A stretch of 25,385 nt of DNA from BTUB01 sp964392765 (lineage in GTDB: Bacteria > Babelota > Babeliae > Babelales > Vermiphilaceae): the NCBI GenBank assembly GCA_964392765.1, contig CAYMRF010000014.1, positions 1-25,385 of the forward strand. Direction: 5' to 3'. Of this stretch, positions 1 to 7,110 are shown one piece after another. The notes under the pieces are model-generated. The model was not told the origin of the DNA. It ran no database searches and saw only the letters and a list, made by a program, of their open reading frames with translations. Numbering within the stretch: position 1 is the first letter of the stretch; the number at the start of each line of letters is the position of its first letter. The translations under genes and the position numbers were made by a program.

Positions 1-11
1 AAATTTAGTTC

Positions 12-44
12 CGTTCGTCCTGAGCTCGTCGAAGGATACGAACG
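12..44. repeat. short hairpin repeat carrying the CCTGAGCTCGTCGAAGG core
   Basis: Arms CGTTCGT (12-18) and ACGAACG (38-44) pair perfectly around a 17-base core (19-35). The same core, with one base different, recurs at 7790-7806 and in reverse orientation at 6906-6922. The CGTTCG/CGAACG ends are shared with the second repeat family at 634, 4913 and 9325. The copy lies just upstream of the acetyltransferase gene. Function unknown; REP-like behaviour (transcript end or mRNA stability) is an inference. Confidence 0.75.
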
Positions 45-64
45 TACAAAAACGAGAAGCTTTA

Positions 65-628
65 ATGACTAAAAAATTAATAAAAATTACGGCAATACTT
101 CTAGCGCTTTCATTCGGCGCGTATGCTCTTTATTATTATTTTCCTCAAGCGCAAGAGACTATAGCAACATCAGAACGCATTCAAGATTATAATGAAGCGC
201 GGGATACTCAGGATATTTTAGATATCTTTAAAAATGATCGCTATTGGCTTCTCTCAAGCCCTGATTATTCACCCGAGCATATGCTGAGCACCAAATCGCC
301 CAGCAAAGATGATGCGCGTTATTTTGGTAAATTAAATATAAAAGTGTTACGCGAAGATAACAAGCTTGTGGGTTTTGTAACCTATTATATGAAAAATTTC
401 TTTATCGGCACCGTGCTTTTCTTGGATGTGAAGCCAGAATTCCGGGGCAAAGGCTATGCGCAACAGTTGATGAAATATGCCATTGATGATTTAAAGAAAC
501 AGGGCGCGAGTATTATTACGCTCGTCACCCGCTCAGAAAATCATTCAGCGCAAGCGGTTTACCGCAAAATGGGCTTTACTCAAACCCTTGAAGAAGACGG
601 GTACGTTTATTTTGATTTACGCGTGTAA
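65..628 (+). CDS. membrane-anchored GNAT-family N-acetyltransferase
   Basis: This 187-residue protein has an N-terminal hydrophobic segment (about residues 5-25) followed by a GNAT fold. The acetyl-CoA pyrophosphate loop RGKGYA is at 127-132, after a beta strand (117-122), and the usual N-terminal part of motif B is N159...Y166 with MGF at 169-171. GNAT enzymes move an acyl group from acyl-CoA to an amine; the substrate here cannot be told. The anchor is odd because most GNATs are cytosolic: the domain would be tethered to the membrane or exported. The start is preceded by GAGAAG at about 6 bases. The gene is flanked by hairpin repeats on both sides and converges on the ubiquitin hydrolase gene. 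The GNAT call is firm; location is inferred. Confidence 0.82.
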   Translation: MTKKLIKITAILLALSFGAYALYYYFPQAQETIATSERIQDYNEARDTQDILDIFKNDRYWLLSSPDYSPEHMLSTKSPSKDDARYFGKLNIKVLREDNKLVGFVTYYMKNFFIGTVLFLDVKPEFRGKGYAQQLMKYAIDDLKKQGASIITLVTRSENHSAQAVYRKMGFTQTLEEDGYVYFDLRV

Positions 629-633
629 AATTT

Positions 634-725
634 CGTTCGTCCCGATGGAGCACGAAGTGCGAGTTGAGGGATACGAACGTTCGCTCCCCTCGAATCGGCC
701 TAGCGGCCTCCTTCGGGGCGAACGG
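634..725. repeat. double-hairpin intergenic repeat, copy 1
   Basis: Two hairpins share a CG at their junction. The first has arms CGTTCGT (634-640) and ACGAACG (673-679), with an inner GCAC-GAA-GTGC mini-stem. The second has arms CGTTCGC (678-684) and GCGAACG (718-724). It fills the gap between two convergent genes, 5 bases after one stop and 7 bases after the other. The same element is at 4913-5004, with the two arm types swapped. No T-tract is present, so it is not a typical intrinsic terminator. Confidence 0.85.
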
Positions 726-732
726 CTTGATT

Positions 733-2103
733 TTACTGCTGCTCATAGAAAAACATAAGCGCAGTTCTTCCATCAATGGCGCCTCTATCAGCAAAATCGC
801 GAATTTTCTGCAAACTTATGGGTATTATTTGCGTATCATTGCAGAAATACCATTCGTTGCCCCTGCGAACATACGCGGTATAATGGCCACCGGTAGCAAC
901 TCCAGCATGCATAATCACCGCTGTGCATCGATAAAGCGGAAATTTTGTATCATCCGAAAGACTTAACGCAGATATATCAAAGTTTTCCAGAGGGAAAGAG
1001 ATTGGTTGTTCATTTTTCACGGGTCTGCCTGTTGCTCTATCCCATTGAGTTCGTTTCAGGCGTATCAAGAAATAATTGCTCGGACACAGCAGTGCAGTTG
1101 CTCTTACCAGCGTTTCTTCTTTGGGGTGGTTTTCAATAGTAAAAACATTTTGCAAGCAGCTCAAAAGTGTTGTATTGGTTGATTGAATGGTTATTGGGGG
1201 CACAATAAGATGATCGGTATCCTCAGGCATGATTTGTCCGGTTACATCGTCTTGTTTAAAAACTCGTTTGCCTGCAGCATTATACGAGCGTTCCGTCATG
1301 GTGATTTGGAATAAGGAGATTACATCAAAATTTTTGCCTTGCGGGTTTCGTGCGCGATTAATATCATTTTCTGCAAGAGCATCCAATAACTGCTGTACAA
1401 ATTCGGCAGCGTCTTGTTGATTACCCATGGCTTCGGGTGCAAACCATCTCCATGCGAGTAAGCAGAATGGCAGAGGATCAATAACGGAACCTTTTTGATT
1501 TTGCATGGTATTCAAAAGATTTATATAGGCTGCGGCAGCGCTGCCAGGTTTATAAAAATCATCATGGGCGTGTTTTAGAAGAACGCTGCTAAGTTTTCCT
1601 AAAGAAACCATGGATTGAATGCTTGCATTCATAAAGCATGAATTTTGCGTATTCACTAAACCAACCGGGGGTTGTGATGCAAGTGGATGCGAGATACCAA
1701 GAGGAACTGGTTGGGTAGCCGTAGATGGTTTGCGTGCAGAATCTTTAATATAATCGCGAAGATTTTTCATCAAGCTTCCAAAATACATATCAATGATGGT
1801 TTCTCCTGAATAAGTTCCTAGATCAGTGGTAATTTCCATATTTTTTAATGTGAATTGAAGATTTTCTAATACGTTCAGCGCAACCGAAAACTGATTATTA
1901 ATTAATAATCCATTAACGGTGCTTAACCCATTGCGCAGCGACACAATATTTTGGCCCTTTTGCGGAATCGTTTGCAGAATATTATTAAATTCTGTAGCGA
2001 AATAATTCGGTTGTGGTGCTTTTACCATTCCCATAAGAATGGTACCGGCAATAATGCATCCTATAAGCGCTAAAAGTCGTAATAATGGTGATCTTTTTTT
2101 CAT
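733..2103 (-). CDS. secreted ubiquitin-specific protease (USP, peptidase family C19) homologue
   Basis: The predicted 456-residue protein carries all USP landmarks. The Cys box is GLVNTQNSCFMNAS with nucleophile C156, the QQD box NQQDAAEF starts at 228, and the His box is GGHYTAYV with H407. N422 in WYFCND is at the third catalytic position, where Asp or Asn is normal. USPs cleave ubiquitin from proteins, a substrate bacteria lack, so the protein probably acts in a eukaryotic host. A hydrophobic N-terminus (residues 8-25) looks like a signal peptide ending before M26; an LIGC stretch resembles a lipobox but the hydrophobic run continues past it. Residues 30-140 are an unknown helical region. 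The start was set at 2103 because AAGGAG lies about 8 bases upstream; an upstream ATG at 2169 lacks this. It lies 98 bases downstream of gpmI on the same strand. Confidence 0.9.
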   Translation of the reverse strand: MKKRSPLLRLLALIGCIIAGTILMGMVKAPQPNYFATEFNNILQTIPQKGQNIVSLRNGLSTVNGLLINNQFSVALNVLENLQFTLKNMEITTDLGTYSGETIIDMYFGSLMKNLRDYIKDSARKPSTATQPVPLGISHPLASQPPVGLVNTQNSCFMNASIQSMVSLGKLSSVLLKHAHDDFYKPGSAAAAYINLLNTMQNQKGSVIDPLPFCLLAWRWFAPEAMGNQQDAAEFVQQLLDALAENDINRARNPQGKNFDVISLFQITMTERSYNAAGKRVFKQDDVTGQIMPEDTDHLIVPPITIQSTNTTLLSCLQNVFTIENHPKEETLVRATALLCPSNYFLIRLKRTQWDRATGRPVKNEQPISFPLENFDISALSLSDDTKFPLYRCTAVIMHAGVATGGHYTAYVRRGNEWYFCNDTQIIPISLQKIRDFADRGAIDGRTALMFFYEQQ

Positions 2104-2201
2104 AAAATTCTTCTCCTTTACATCCATTAATAACCATAATAGAAATTTATCAAAATGTTTAAAATCCAAACAATGGTTTATTGAAAATTAGATCTCTGTT
2201 C

Positions 2202-3707
2202 TTATAAAATTTGCCCCAAGACAAAAGAAGCAATGTCGGCAAGCCCCTTGATTGGCAAATTTATTTTTTTATCTCTTGATTCATTTTTAATATAAATAAA
2301 TGGAACTTTATGAGTGGTGTGAGCAGTGCTTGGCTGACCAGTTTTTTCATTAAACATTGTTTCTGCATTGCCATGATCGGCGGTAATGATAAGCGTGCCA
2401 TTCATTTTTTGCACAATCTGTTCATAAAGTTGTGCAATTTGCTTATCCAAACATTCAACAGCTTTGATTGTTGCTGCTAAATTTCCCGTGTGGCCTACCA
2501 TATCGGCATTAGCATAATTAATTAAATAAAAATCGCAGGGATTGGTTTGCAGAGATTTGATAATCGCATCGGTTATTTTTTGTGCCGACATTTCTGGATT
2601 GTCTGCAAAAGTTTTGGATGATGATGATATTGAAGGAATTAAAACTTGTTGTTCTCCCGAAAATGGCTTTTCATGTCCGCCTGAAAAAAAATAGGTGATA
2701 TGCGCATATTTTTCAGTTTCTGCGATAGAAAAAATAGTTTTGCCTTTTTTGCTTAAAATTTCTTTGAGCGTGCTGGCAATTGGTGGCATTTCTAGGAGCA
2801 CGGGATTTTTAGATTCTGGGCTATAACGGATACTGGTGATAACCCAGCCTACGCTTATCCGGGCTTTCTGGCTCGGCAAACTACGGACGGGCAGGGAACC
2901 CTCAGTGAAATATGTAGCCAGCTGCCGTGCACGATCTTCGCGAAAATTAGCAAAGATCACGCCATCATTATCTTTAATAGTGCTGTTTTTTGCCAAAATA
3001 GTGGGTGGAATAAACTCATCAGTAATCCCTTGAGCATAGTAATGGGCAAGAGCATCTTGCCATGAGCAGAATTCTGGAGCTACGGGAGCAACAAGCATAT
3101 CGTATGCGCGTTTGGTGCGGTCCCAATGATTGTCGCGGTCCATGGCATAATATCTGCCCACAAGAGATCCCACATGAGCATTGGGGTATTGCTTGAGCTT
3201 TTCTTGTAAGGATTCTAGATAGGTAGCGGCCGATTTGGGGGCCACATCTCTGCCATCCAAGATGGGGTGAACCATAATCTTTTTAATATGCCAGCGCGAG
3301 GCCGCCTCAATGAGCGCATAAATAATCTCTTGGTGGCATTGCACTCCCGCATCTGAAAGTAATCCCACAATGTGCAATGTGTGGCCCGATTGGGCAAGCG
3401 ATTCAAGGCAGGTGCAAAGCACGGGATTAGCAAAAAATGAGCCATCGGCTATGGCATTCTGAAGCTGCAAAAAGGCCGAGGGAACTATTTTACCTGCGCC
3501 TATTGTTTGATGGCCCACCTCTGAATTGCCAATATAGCCTTCAGGAAGGCCAACTGCCGGGCCCGATGCCTCCAAAAGAGTGTGCGGATAATGGGCTAAA
3601 AGAGCATCCAGGGTAGGTTTTTTGGCCTGCGCAATGGCATTATATTGAGTGCTTGGGCTATAGCCAAAGCCATCAAGGATTACAAGAGCTATCGGATTTG
3701 CTTTCAT
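2202..3707 (-). CDS. gpmI: 2,3-bisphosphoglycerate-independent phosphoglycerate mutase
   Basis: GpmI interconverts 3- and 2-phosphoglycerate in glycolysis, using Mn2+ and a phosphoserine intermediate; it is a cytosolic monomer. The 501-residue protein has the usual length (about 510). Visible motifs are the metal-binding DGFG at 12-15, the catalytic serine S62 in GNSEVGH, HPILDGRD, the DRD of the phosphoglycerate site, KYAH before a Gly-rich turn, and the C-terminal metal site ADHGNAE. The start at 3707 has AAGGA about 6 bases upstream; an ATG five codons earlier has no such site. It diverges from the small secreted-protein gene at 3798. A complete, apparently functional enzyme. Confidence 0.96.
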   Translation of the reverse strand: MKANPIALVILDGFGYSPSTQYNAIAQAKKPTLDALLAHYPHTLLEASGPAVGLPEGYIGNSEVGHQTIGAGKIVPSAFLQLQNAIADGSFFANPVLCTCLESLAQSGHTLHIVGLLSDAGVQCHQEIIYALIEAASRWHIKKIMVHPILDGRDVAPKSAATYLESLQEKLKQYPNAHVGSLVGRYYAMDRDNHWDRTKRAYDMLVAPVAPEFCSWQDALAHYYAQGITDEFIPPTILAKNSTIKDNDGVIFANFREDRARQLATYFTEGSLPVRSLPSQKARISVGWVITSIRYSPESKNPVLLEMPPIASTLKEILSKKGKTIFSIAETEKYAHITYFFSGGHEKPFSGEQQVLIPSISSSSKTFADNPEMSAQKITDAIIKSLQTNPCDFYLINYANADMVGHTGNLAATIKAVECLDKQIAQLYEQIVQKMNGTLIITADHGNAETMFNEKTGQPSTAHTTHKVPFIYIKNESRDKKINLPIKGLADIASFVLGQIL

Positions 3708-3736
3708 GGGGGTCCTTCTCATTTGCTAAGAACGCT

Positions 3737-3761
3737 GATACTTGCTAAGGTAATAAGTATC
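3737..3761. promoter_or_regulatory. inverted repeat in a divergent promoter region
   Basis: Arms GATACTT (3737-3743) and AAGTATC (3755-3761) are separated by 11 bases in the 90-base gap between gpmI (-) and the secreted-protein gene (+). It overlaps a possible -10 for gpmI, so a regulator-binding site is conceivable. A chance repeat in AT-rich DNA is also possible. Confidence 0.3.
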
Positions 3762-3785
3762 CTTTACAGATTCAGAATGTGTTAA
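3756..3785 (-). promoter_or_regulatory. possible sigma70-type promoter of gpmI
   Basis: On the minus strand TTAACA (3780-3785) and GATACT (3756-3761) are 18 bases apart, about 50 bases upstream of the gpmI start. The -10 is a weak match (4 of 6), so this is a suggestion only. Confidence 0.3.
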
Positions 3786-3797
3786 TTAAAGAGATTT

Positions 3798-4160
3798 ATG
3801 AAAGTATTTTGTTTATTTTTATCACTTGCTTTATTAGTTGGTCCTCATAGCTCATATGTGCAGGCATCTGAGGCATCTATTCCCGTTTCTCAAGAATCTT
3901 TGCCCGAAGTTGAATTAGATTTTGATAAAGATCTTAATCTGGACGAACTTGAAGAAGAGATGATGAAAACCAATATTCTTGATACCATTAAACCGGTACC
4001 ACCAACCACTATGATCGTTTGGATTCGTATTATTGGCTGCCCGATGGCAAATGCTTATTTCGCGGTTCGCCGAGCATTTCGAAATTCAGTACAAAAAGTT
4101 GCCGCATTCTTTCATTTAAAATCAGCTAAAAAAGTTCATGAAGAATCAGCATCAGTCTGA
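3798..4160 (+). CDS. small secreted protein of unknown function
   Basis: The 120-residue product is not recognised. It starts with a clear signal peptide (residues 1-24, probable cleavage after VQA). An acidic stretch follows (about 35-56, rich in D, E and L), then a hydrophobic segment around 70-78 and a basic amphipathic C-terminus. AAAGAG lies 5 bases before the ATG. Its last 23 bases overlap the start of rsmE, so the two are probably co-translated. The overlap is the only hint of context; an envelope location is inferred from the signal peptide. Confidence 0.65.
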   Translation: MKVFCLFLSLALLVGPHSSYVQASEASIPVSQESLPEVELDFDKDLNLDELEEEMMKTNILDTIKPVPPTTMIVWIRIIGCPMANAYFAVRRAFRNSVQKVAAFFHLKSAKKVHEESASV

Positions 4161-4902
4161 AAAACATCTTTTTGCGTTGCACCATGCAGATCTTTCTGAT
4201 GAGATTGCCGGCGCTCGCATCGGGGCCGAAATTTCTATTGCAGATTCTGATTTAACTCATCGCATTGTTTCTATCTTGCGCGTTGAAGTTGGCGAGTCTC
4301 TCATTCTTTTTGATAGAAATATGCATGCGATAGTTTCGCTCTTGAGTTCAGTTAAAAATAAATTAGTTAAAGTAACGCTTCAAGAAAAAAACAAAAATAG
4401 TTTTTATTCACCAGAAATTATTTTTTTGCTGCCGGTGTTAAAAAAAGAATCGCTTGAGACGGCCCTTTATAGTCTTGCAGAAATGGGCGTTACCAAAATC
4501 CAATTAGTGCACACGCAAAAAAGCCAACAGCGTTGGGAACCCAGAGAAATGGAACGGGCGCAAAAAATTATTATTGCGGCTGCTGAACAATCTAAAAATT
4601 TCGGTTATCCGCAACTAATAGCGGCCAAGCCGCTATCAGCGGTAATTAAACAGTTATCTTCTGAAAGTAATAAGCTCTTCTTTGATCCGGCAGGCAGCTG
4701 CCTTGATAAACAGTTAGATCAACTTAAGGCAAATTCAAATTCTATTATTCTTGCTATCGGCCCCGAAGGGGATTTAACGGGCGAAGAAAAAGAGCTACTC
4801 AAAAAGGCAGACTTTTCTTTTACTGCCCTTACTCCCACTATCTTGCGTGCATCTCAGGCCGCTGCTGTGGCAGCCGGAATTATTCGATCATATCTACGAT
4901 AA
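4138..4902 (+). CDS. rsmE: 16S rRNA (uracil-1498-N3)-methyltransferase
   Basis: RsmE methylates N3 of U1498 in 16S rRNA using S-adenosylmethionine; it belongs to the SPOUT (trefoil-knot) fold and acts in the cytosol. The 254-residue length is typical. Visible motifs are KKESLETALYSLAEMGV (102-118), AAAEQSKNFGYP (147-158), the knot motif IGPEGD (207-212) and LTPTILRASQAA (231-242), which matches the usual L.ILR-x-x-x-A pattern with an altered ETA. The ATG lies inside the preceding gene. A double-hairpin repeat begins 11 bases after its stop. Confidence 0.93.
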   Translation: MKNQHQSEKHLFALHHADLSDEIAGARIGAEISIADSDLTHRIVSILRVEVGESLILFDRNMHAIVSLLSSVKNKLVKVTLQEKNKNSFYSPEIIFLLPVLKKESLETALYSLAEMGVTKIQLVHTQKSQQRWEPREMERAQKIIIAAAEQSKNFGYPQLIAAKPLSAVIKQLSSESNKLFFDPAGSCLDKQLDQLKANSNSIILAIGPEGDLTGEEKELLKKADFSFTALTPTILRASQAAAVAAGIIRSYLR

Positions 4903-4912
4903 AATTATAATA

Positions 4913-5004
4913 CGTTCGCCCCGATGGAGCACGAAGTGCGAGTAGAGGGGAGCGAACGTTCGTATCCCTCGAATCGGCCTAAAGGCCTCCTTCGGGACGA
5001 ACGG
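4913..5004. repeat. double-hairpin intergenic repeat, copy 2
   Basis: Close copy of the element at 634-725. The first hairpin arms are CGTTCGC (4913-4919) and GCGAACG (4952-4958); the second are CGTTCGT (4957-4963) and ACGAACG (4997-5003). Compared with copy 1 the T-A and C-G outer pairs are exchanged between hairpins, so pairing is kept although bases differ. It lies between convergent rsmE and the cysteine peptidase gene, 4 bases from the latter's stop codon. Confidence 0.85.
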
Positions 5005-5008
5005 CGAA

Positions 5009-6028
5009 TCATTTACGCTCTTTTATTACTTGAATAGATTTTCCGCCATGCCATTCTTTCAAAAAAGCTTCGCTGGTAATAGTAATTTCCCATCCATGAT
5101 AAGGATCTCGTAGCCTTACTTTGGAAAGATCTTTTGAAATTTCATCAACAACAATCACATGATTCCCGATCTTTCCTGAAATAGAAACAATAGCCGAACC
5201 ATTTTGAATAATTAAATTCCGAAGCTCTGAAAGACTATTGGCAGAATTTATACGAGCTTTTAATCCTGCATTTTGAAGATCTTTTATCTGATCTTCATCA
5301 TTTCCCAAATTTCTGCCTTGTAAGCAGCTCAAGTCTGGTTTTTTACCATCATCCATGATAAGCATAGCAGTAACAGCGGCAGTGCATCCACGCATAGCTT
5401 GCTGTTGAATAATAGCCTTTCCATGCTTAGTGTATGAAGCATAAACCTTGGGCCCAATCTCTACGCTTTTGATAATATCTAATTTCTCTACAATCTCATT
5501 ATCACTAAACAGTTTGCCTTCCGGATGAACACTTTTAATTTTACCTCCAACAAAAATAACAGTGTCAGCTCCAATCGGGCTAAGAGGAGGAATTTTCCTC
5601 ACTTGAGGACGAGCTTTCTCAGGCGTCTCATTGGGTTGCTTTTTTAATTGTTCTTGAAGCGCTACGGTGACTTTAGAAGCTGCTATAGAGAAGTTATTAA
5701 AGAGTGTGTTGCTGTTCGGGTTAAGTAGCAATGCAGAAACACTTTTATAGAAATCAAGCAATGCCTGTTTCAGATTACCACTTGGTAAGGCTTGTAAGCG
5801 ATTTGCTAATGATTCAAGGTGTGGCATTACTCGTTTTTTTGCTTCAGTAGGATTACTCGCGATGGTTTGCATTGCTTCGACGATAGCGCGAATGCCTCGC
5901 TTAATAACTGTGAGATCATCGATATTTGCGATATTAGCTTGATTAGGTTTTGGCGGAGCTACCATTGCTTTGTCTGCTGCCGGTAATAATAACAAACTAA
6001 GGATTAAATATTTACCTATACATTGCAT
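5009..6028 (-). CDS. secreted C39/papain-like cysteine peptidase
   Basis: The protein (339 residues from this start) has a signal peptide (about 1-21), a helical region to about residue 130, and a C-terminal papain-like domain. Candidate catalytic residues are C215 in QQQAMRGCTAA, with Q209 six residues before it as the oxyanion glutamine, H290 in GNHVIVVD, and D308 in RDPYHG. The pattern (Cys helix, then GxHxxVV, then DP.G with a late F...W) is that of C39-like domains. Substrate unknown: it could trim peptides, wall or host proteins. GGAG about 8 bases upstream favours the ATG at 6028 over 6040, whose own codons contain that GGAG. It diverges from the coiled-coil gene at 6203. The fold call is from motifs, not a search. 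Confidence 0.7.
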   Translation of the reverse strand: MQCIGKYLILSLLLLPAADKAMVAPPKPNQANIANIDDLTVIKRGIRAIVEAMQTIASNPTEAKKRVMPHLESLANRLQALPSGNLKQALLDFYKSVSALLLNPNSNTLFNNFSIAASKVTVALQEQLKKQPNETPEKARPQVRKIPPLSPIGADTVIFVGGKIKSVHPEGKLFSDNEIVEKLDIIKSVEIGPKVYASYTKHGKAIIQQQAMRGCTAAVTAMLIMDDGKKPDLSCLQGRNLGNDEDQIKDLQNAGLKARINSANSLSELRNLIIQNGSAIVSISGKIGNHVIVVDEISKDLSKVRLRDPYHGWEITITSEAFLKEWHGGKSIQVIKERK

Positions 6029-6139
6029 AAATTTCTCCATTCTTAAACTCTTTTTTTACTTCTTTGGTTTTATCATGGCATAAAAAAGCATCCACATTCA
6101 ATATTCAAATTGTCCTCCTTCCAGGCGAACGGGAAGCTC

Positions 6140-6168
6140 TTGTCTTTAGCGATTCTTCTTATTATGAT
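6140..6168 (+). promoter_or_regulatory. probable sigma70-type promoter
   Basis: TTGTCT (6140-6145), a 17-base spacer, and TATGAT (6163-6168). It would give a leader of about 28 bases for the gene at 6203. Confidence 0.45.
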
Positions 6169-6202
6169 CTCTGGAATGAATATTGCATAATAAAGGATGA
6201 AA

Positions 6203-6694
6203 ATGCTTAAAAACGTATCTGTTTGCTCAAAATTATTGGCCGGTCTTGTTTTTGCTTTACTGAGTGGTAAAGAGGCACGAGGAATGTGGAAGCTTGTTGT
6301 AGTAAAGGAAGTTGACGGAAAAGAAGTTGAAACAGAAGTTTTGCCGAAAGGACAAAAACGAACGAGAGAAGTTTCGTCAATCAACCCGCTGTTTGAGCCT
6401 AAAGATGAGGCTGATACTGTTCTTGTTTCTAAAAGCAATTTGGATAGATTTGGCAACAGTATTCTTGAAATAGCAGACGAAGTAAGAGAATTAGAAGATG
6501 AACATGAAGATGTATGTTTGCAACTGAAGCAAGCGATTAAAGAAAAGCAAAAGACGGTAAAAAAATTGCAGAAGATTCAAGCTGCCCATATTCGCGCTAA
6601 AAGAGTAATGCAAAGCTGTCCAGTGTGTCCTTCTGTATACAGATATGCAAGAGCAAAAGAAGCTTATTTGCAAAAGAAAAAAAGCAGAAATTAA
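6203..6694 (+). CDS. secreted coiled-coil protein of unknown function
   Basis: This 163-residue product is not recognised. A signal peptide (about 1-26) ends before MWK. Residues 30-75 are polar with several KEVD/KEVE-like steps. Residues 85-140 form a probable coiled coil rich in E, K, L and Q. A CPVC pair of cysteines near 137-140 could bind metal or form a disulfide. The ATG at 6203 is preferred over 6197 because AAGGA lies 5 bases upstream of it and abuts 6197. It stands alone between the divergent peptidase gene and a short ORF. Confidence 0.65.
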   Translation: MLKNVSVCSKLLAGLVFALLSGKEARGMWKLVVVKEVDGKEVETEVLPKGQKRTREVSSINPLFEPKDEADTVLVSKSNLDRFGNSILEIADEVRELEDEHEDVCLQLKQAIKEKQKTVKKLQKIQAAHIRAKRVMQSCPVCPSVYRYARAKEAYLQKKKSRN

Positions 6695-6771
6695 AGACTA
6701 AGTAGTGGTCTTGCTTTATGGAGCTTCTTTGGATTATTCTCAGATAAAAGAGAGTAATCTAAAGGGAGTGC

Positions 6772-6858
6772 ATGAAGAAAAAAAGATGTTTTGACATCAT
6801 GCTGTTATTAGGCATTTTATTAGTATTAAGCGCAGGAATTAGTTTGCTTGCAGCTTAA
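6772..6858 (+). CDS. possible 28-residue membrane peptide
   Basis: A short frame begins MKKKRCFDIM and continues as one hydrophobic helix ending LLAA. AAAGGGAG lies 3 bases before the ATG. It could be a genuine small membrane peptide, or the signal-peptide remnant of a lost secreted gene. It sits 77 bases after the coiled-coil gene and before a repeat. There is no homology evidence. Confidence 0.35.
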   Translation: MKKKRCFDIMLLLGILLVLSAGISLLAA

Positions 6859-6892
6859 TGAATGCAGCTGGATCTAAAGTTTAATTTTTTAT

Positions 6893-7059
6893 CCGTTCGT
6901 GGTGCCCTTCGACAAGCTCAGGATAAAATCCGCTCGCGTTACCTGTCCGGCGTAGCCTTGGCGTAGACGGATCGAACCATATAACCTGTTGAAATCATAT
7001 AAATAACGGCCGTATGGATTCGAGACGCCTCACTTTGTTCGGCTCCTCACCACGAACGG
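6893..7059. repeat. composite intergenic repeat with 12-base terminal inverted repeats
   Basis: The ends CCGTTCGTGGTG (6893-6904) and CACCACGAACGG (7048-7059) are perfect inverted repeats 143 bases apart. Inside are the reversed core CCTTCGACAAGCTCAGG (6906-6922) and a GC-rich stretch TCCGGCGTAGCCTTGGCGTA (6946-6965). No coding frame of note lies inside. It separates the + genes from tsaB (-), so it sits between convergent units. It may be a nested or non-autonomous mobile element; no target-site duplication was identified. Confidence 0.65.
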
Positions 7060-7110
7060 CCTAAGTAAAGCTTTATTTGATAAGCTTAAAATTCTTAGAT
7101 GAAAGCCATG

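Noticed and set aside
664..966. Open frame on the plus strand, about 100 codons
   Set aside because: It starts inside the repeat and runs antisense through the USP gene, which has clear catalytic motifs.
6073..6456. 127-codon frame on the minus strand
   Set aside because: Antisense to the signal-peptide gene at 6203, with low-complexity Ser/Thr content and no ribosome-binding site seen.
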